Assembly (NCBI RefSeq): GCF_014692495.1
Contig: NZ_JACOIJ010000004.1
Location: 124,001-188,000, forward strand
Reading direction: 5' to 3'
Length of the DNA: 64,000 bases
Source: Sphingobacterium litopenaei
GTDB taxonomy: Bacteria; Bacteroidota; Bacteroidia; Sphingobacteriales; Sphingobacteriaceae
Shown here one piece after another: positions 62,891 to 64,000 of this stretch. The notes under the pieces are model-generated. The model saw nothing but the letters and a program-made list of their open reading frames with translations, searched no databases and was not told the DNA's origin. The stretch's first letter is position 1. Each line of letters starts with the position of its first letter. The translations under genes and the position numbers were made by a program.

Positions 62891-64000
62891 TTAAAAACTT
62901 CCCTTTTTCATTTCTTTAATTGCATAATCAACTGAGCGCGCTGAAAATGCCATATAGGTAAGAGAGGGATTTTGAGTAGAAGTAGAGGTCATGGCTGCAC
63001 CATCGGTAACAAAAACATTCGGTACAGCATGCAGTTGATTCCATTTATTGAGCATAGAGGTCTTAGGATCAAGTCCCATACGAACACCACCCATTTCGTG
63101 TATATCTAATCCAGGTGCCTGCCAATTGTCATCGCGACGAATGTTGGTAAAACCTGCCTCAGTAAACATTTCTTCCAAAGTATCCAAGTAATCCTTCTTC
63201 ATCTTCTCATCATTCTGGTCGTAATCAATAGAAATCTTGAGCAAAGGAATACCCCATTCATCTTTTTTGTCCTTATCTAATGCTACATAATTTGATGCTT
63301 TTGGAATAGTCTCCCCCATCATGTGCGAACCTACTCCCCAACTTCCGAGTTTTGGATTCAACAAAGATTTTTTTAAATCTTCGCCTAATCCAGAAGTATC
63401 AGCATACGAAGAACGATAAGCCCCGAATCCAGCCGCGTAGCCACGTAAGTAATTCGTTTCTTGCTTATATAGGTTTCTGAATCTGGGAATATAAGCACCA
63501 CCTGCTGGATTACGACCTTCGACAGTATAATCTAACAACCCCTCGTACTCAGCATATATTCGGGCACTATAATTATGGAAAGCCACATATTTACCCAACG
63601 TTTCACTATCATTGCCTAAACCATTCGGGAAACGGGTAGATGTAGAATTTAACAAGATCAAATTGGTATTAATAGCTGCTGCATTCACAAAAATGATTTT
63701 TGCATAAAAATCAATCTCTTCCTTCGTATTTCGATCAATAACTTTTACTCCTACGGCTTTCCCCTTTTGTTCATCATACAAAATAGAATGAACCACAGAG
63801 TTTGGTCTTAGTGTCAGGTTTCCAGTTTTTGCTGCCCAGGGTAAAGTGGAAGCATTCGAACTAAAATATCCTCCAAAAGGACAACCACGCTGACATAAGG
63901 TTCTATTTTGACATTGGGTACGTCCTTGCTGGATATGAATAGGCTGCGGTTTAGAAATATGAGCACAACGTGCCGAAATAACTTTCCGTGTTGGATATTT
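62891..64000 (-). CDS. GMC-family oxidoreductase, N-terminus beyond the window
   Basis: The minus-strand frame is open to the right edge (370 codons including the stop), so the gene is partial. An in-frame GTG at 63796 is internal, because the conserved frame continues upstream with PIHIQQGRTQCQNRTLCQRG and CPFGGYFSSNASTLPWAAKT. The C-terminal half shows the GMC signature: DIHEMGGVRMGLDPKTSMLNKW (catalytic His region) and VFVTDGAAMTSTSTQNPSLTYMAFSARSVDYA. The protein resembles FAD-dependent gluconate 2-dehydrogenase-like or sugar/alcohol dehydrogenases common in Bacteroidota, often paired with a small subunit gene that would lie outside the window. The cysteine cluster TQCQNRTLCQRGC is notable for these enzymes. 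Confidence 0.88.
   Translation of the reverse strand, partial: KYPTRKVISARCAHISKPQPIHIQQGRTQCQNRTLCQRGCPFGGYFSSNASTLPWAAKTGNLTLRPNSVVHSILYDEQKGKAVGVKVIDRNTKEEIDFYAKIIFVNAAAINTNLILLNSTSTRFPNGLGNDSETLGKYVAFHNYSARIYAEYEGLLDYTVEGRNPAGGAYIPRFRNLYKQETNYLRGYAAGFGAYRSSYADTSGLGEDLKKSLLNPKLGSWGVGSHMMGETIPKASNYVALDKDKKDEWGIPLLKISIDYDQNDEKMKKDYLDTLEEMFTEAGFTNIRRDDNWQAPGLDIHEMGGVRMGLDPKTSMLNKWNQLHAVPNVFVTDGAAMTSTSTQNPSLTYMAFSARSVDYAIKEMKKGSF

Noticed and set aside
62891-63796. GMC oxidoreductase starting at GTG 63796
   Set aside because: The same frame continues upstream to the window edge with conserved-looking sequence, so this GTG is internal and the gene is truncated by the window.

Overview
The window looks like a chromosomal segment of an AT-rich Bacteroidota species, most likely in the Sphingobacteriaceae (inference). 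The signs are a SusC/SusD pair, many secreted Cys-anchored lipoproteins, a TTTG / TAnnTTTG promoter before atpD, almost no Shine-Dalgarno sequences, and an atpD-atpC pair split from the other ATP synthase genes. No tRNA, rRNA, CRISPR array or transposase was seen.

Region 1 (1-29.7 kb) is an L-arabinose polysaccharide utilization locus, nearly all on the minus strand. A 12-gene run with tiny gaps reads araB, araD, araA, a sodium/sugar symporter, a secreted aldose 1-epimerase, GH97, GH51, GH51, GH127/146, two tandem-domain GH43 proteins and GH2. It ends at a strong terminator (7720-7752). A separate unit then carries susC, susD, a fasciclin lipoprotein and a further lipoprotein, ending at a terminator at 983-1020. 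A LamG protein runs off the left edge. Divergent from araB is a NUDIX-fold regulator of the AraR/NrtR type with a dead Nudix box. The shared intergenic region holds a palindrome that is a likely operator. The logic is: release L-arabinose outside or in the periplasm, import it, then isomerize, phosphorylate and epimerize it to D-xylulose 5-phosphate. No hybrid two-component or ECF sigma/anti-sigma regulator was seen.

Region 2 (29.7-35.3 kb) has two M14 carboxypeptidase-family genes, one of which appears catalytically dead, and then atpD-atpC.

Region 3 (35.3-50.9 kb, plus strand) is a nearly complete isoleucine/valine/leucine cluster: ilvE, ilvD, ilvB, ilvN, ilvC, leuC, leuD, leuB, a short leuA and ilvA. 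Three unrelated genes are interleaved: a DinB-like protein, a class I methyltransferase and a ModF-like double ABC ATPase.

Region 4 (50.9-64 kb) is mixed: a small 58-residue ORF, a DUF2911 protein, an Rrf2 regulator with an NmrA-like protein and two matching palindromes, an S9 peptidase, a class Ib ribonucleotide reductase set (redoxin, nrdI, nrdE, nrdF) preceded by DnaA-box-like sites, a PDZ/S41 protease lipoprotein, a Dabb-domain protein, a HAD phosphatase and the C-terminal part of a GMC oxidoreductase.

The most unusual element is a 140-nt GC-richer structured sequence at 62693-62832. On the minus strand it reads like the 5' part of a group II intron domain I, but it is closed on itself by a terminal stem and has no reverse transcriptase. 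It lies between two hairpins and is the best candidate for something undescribed.
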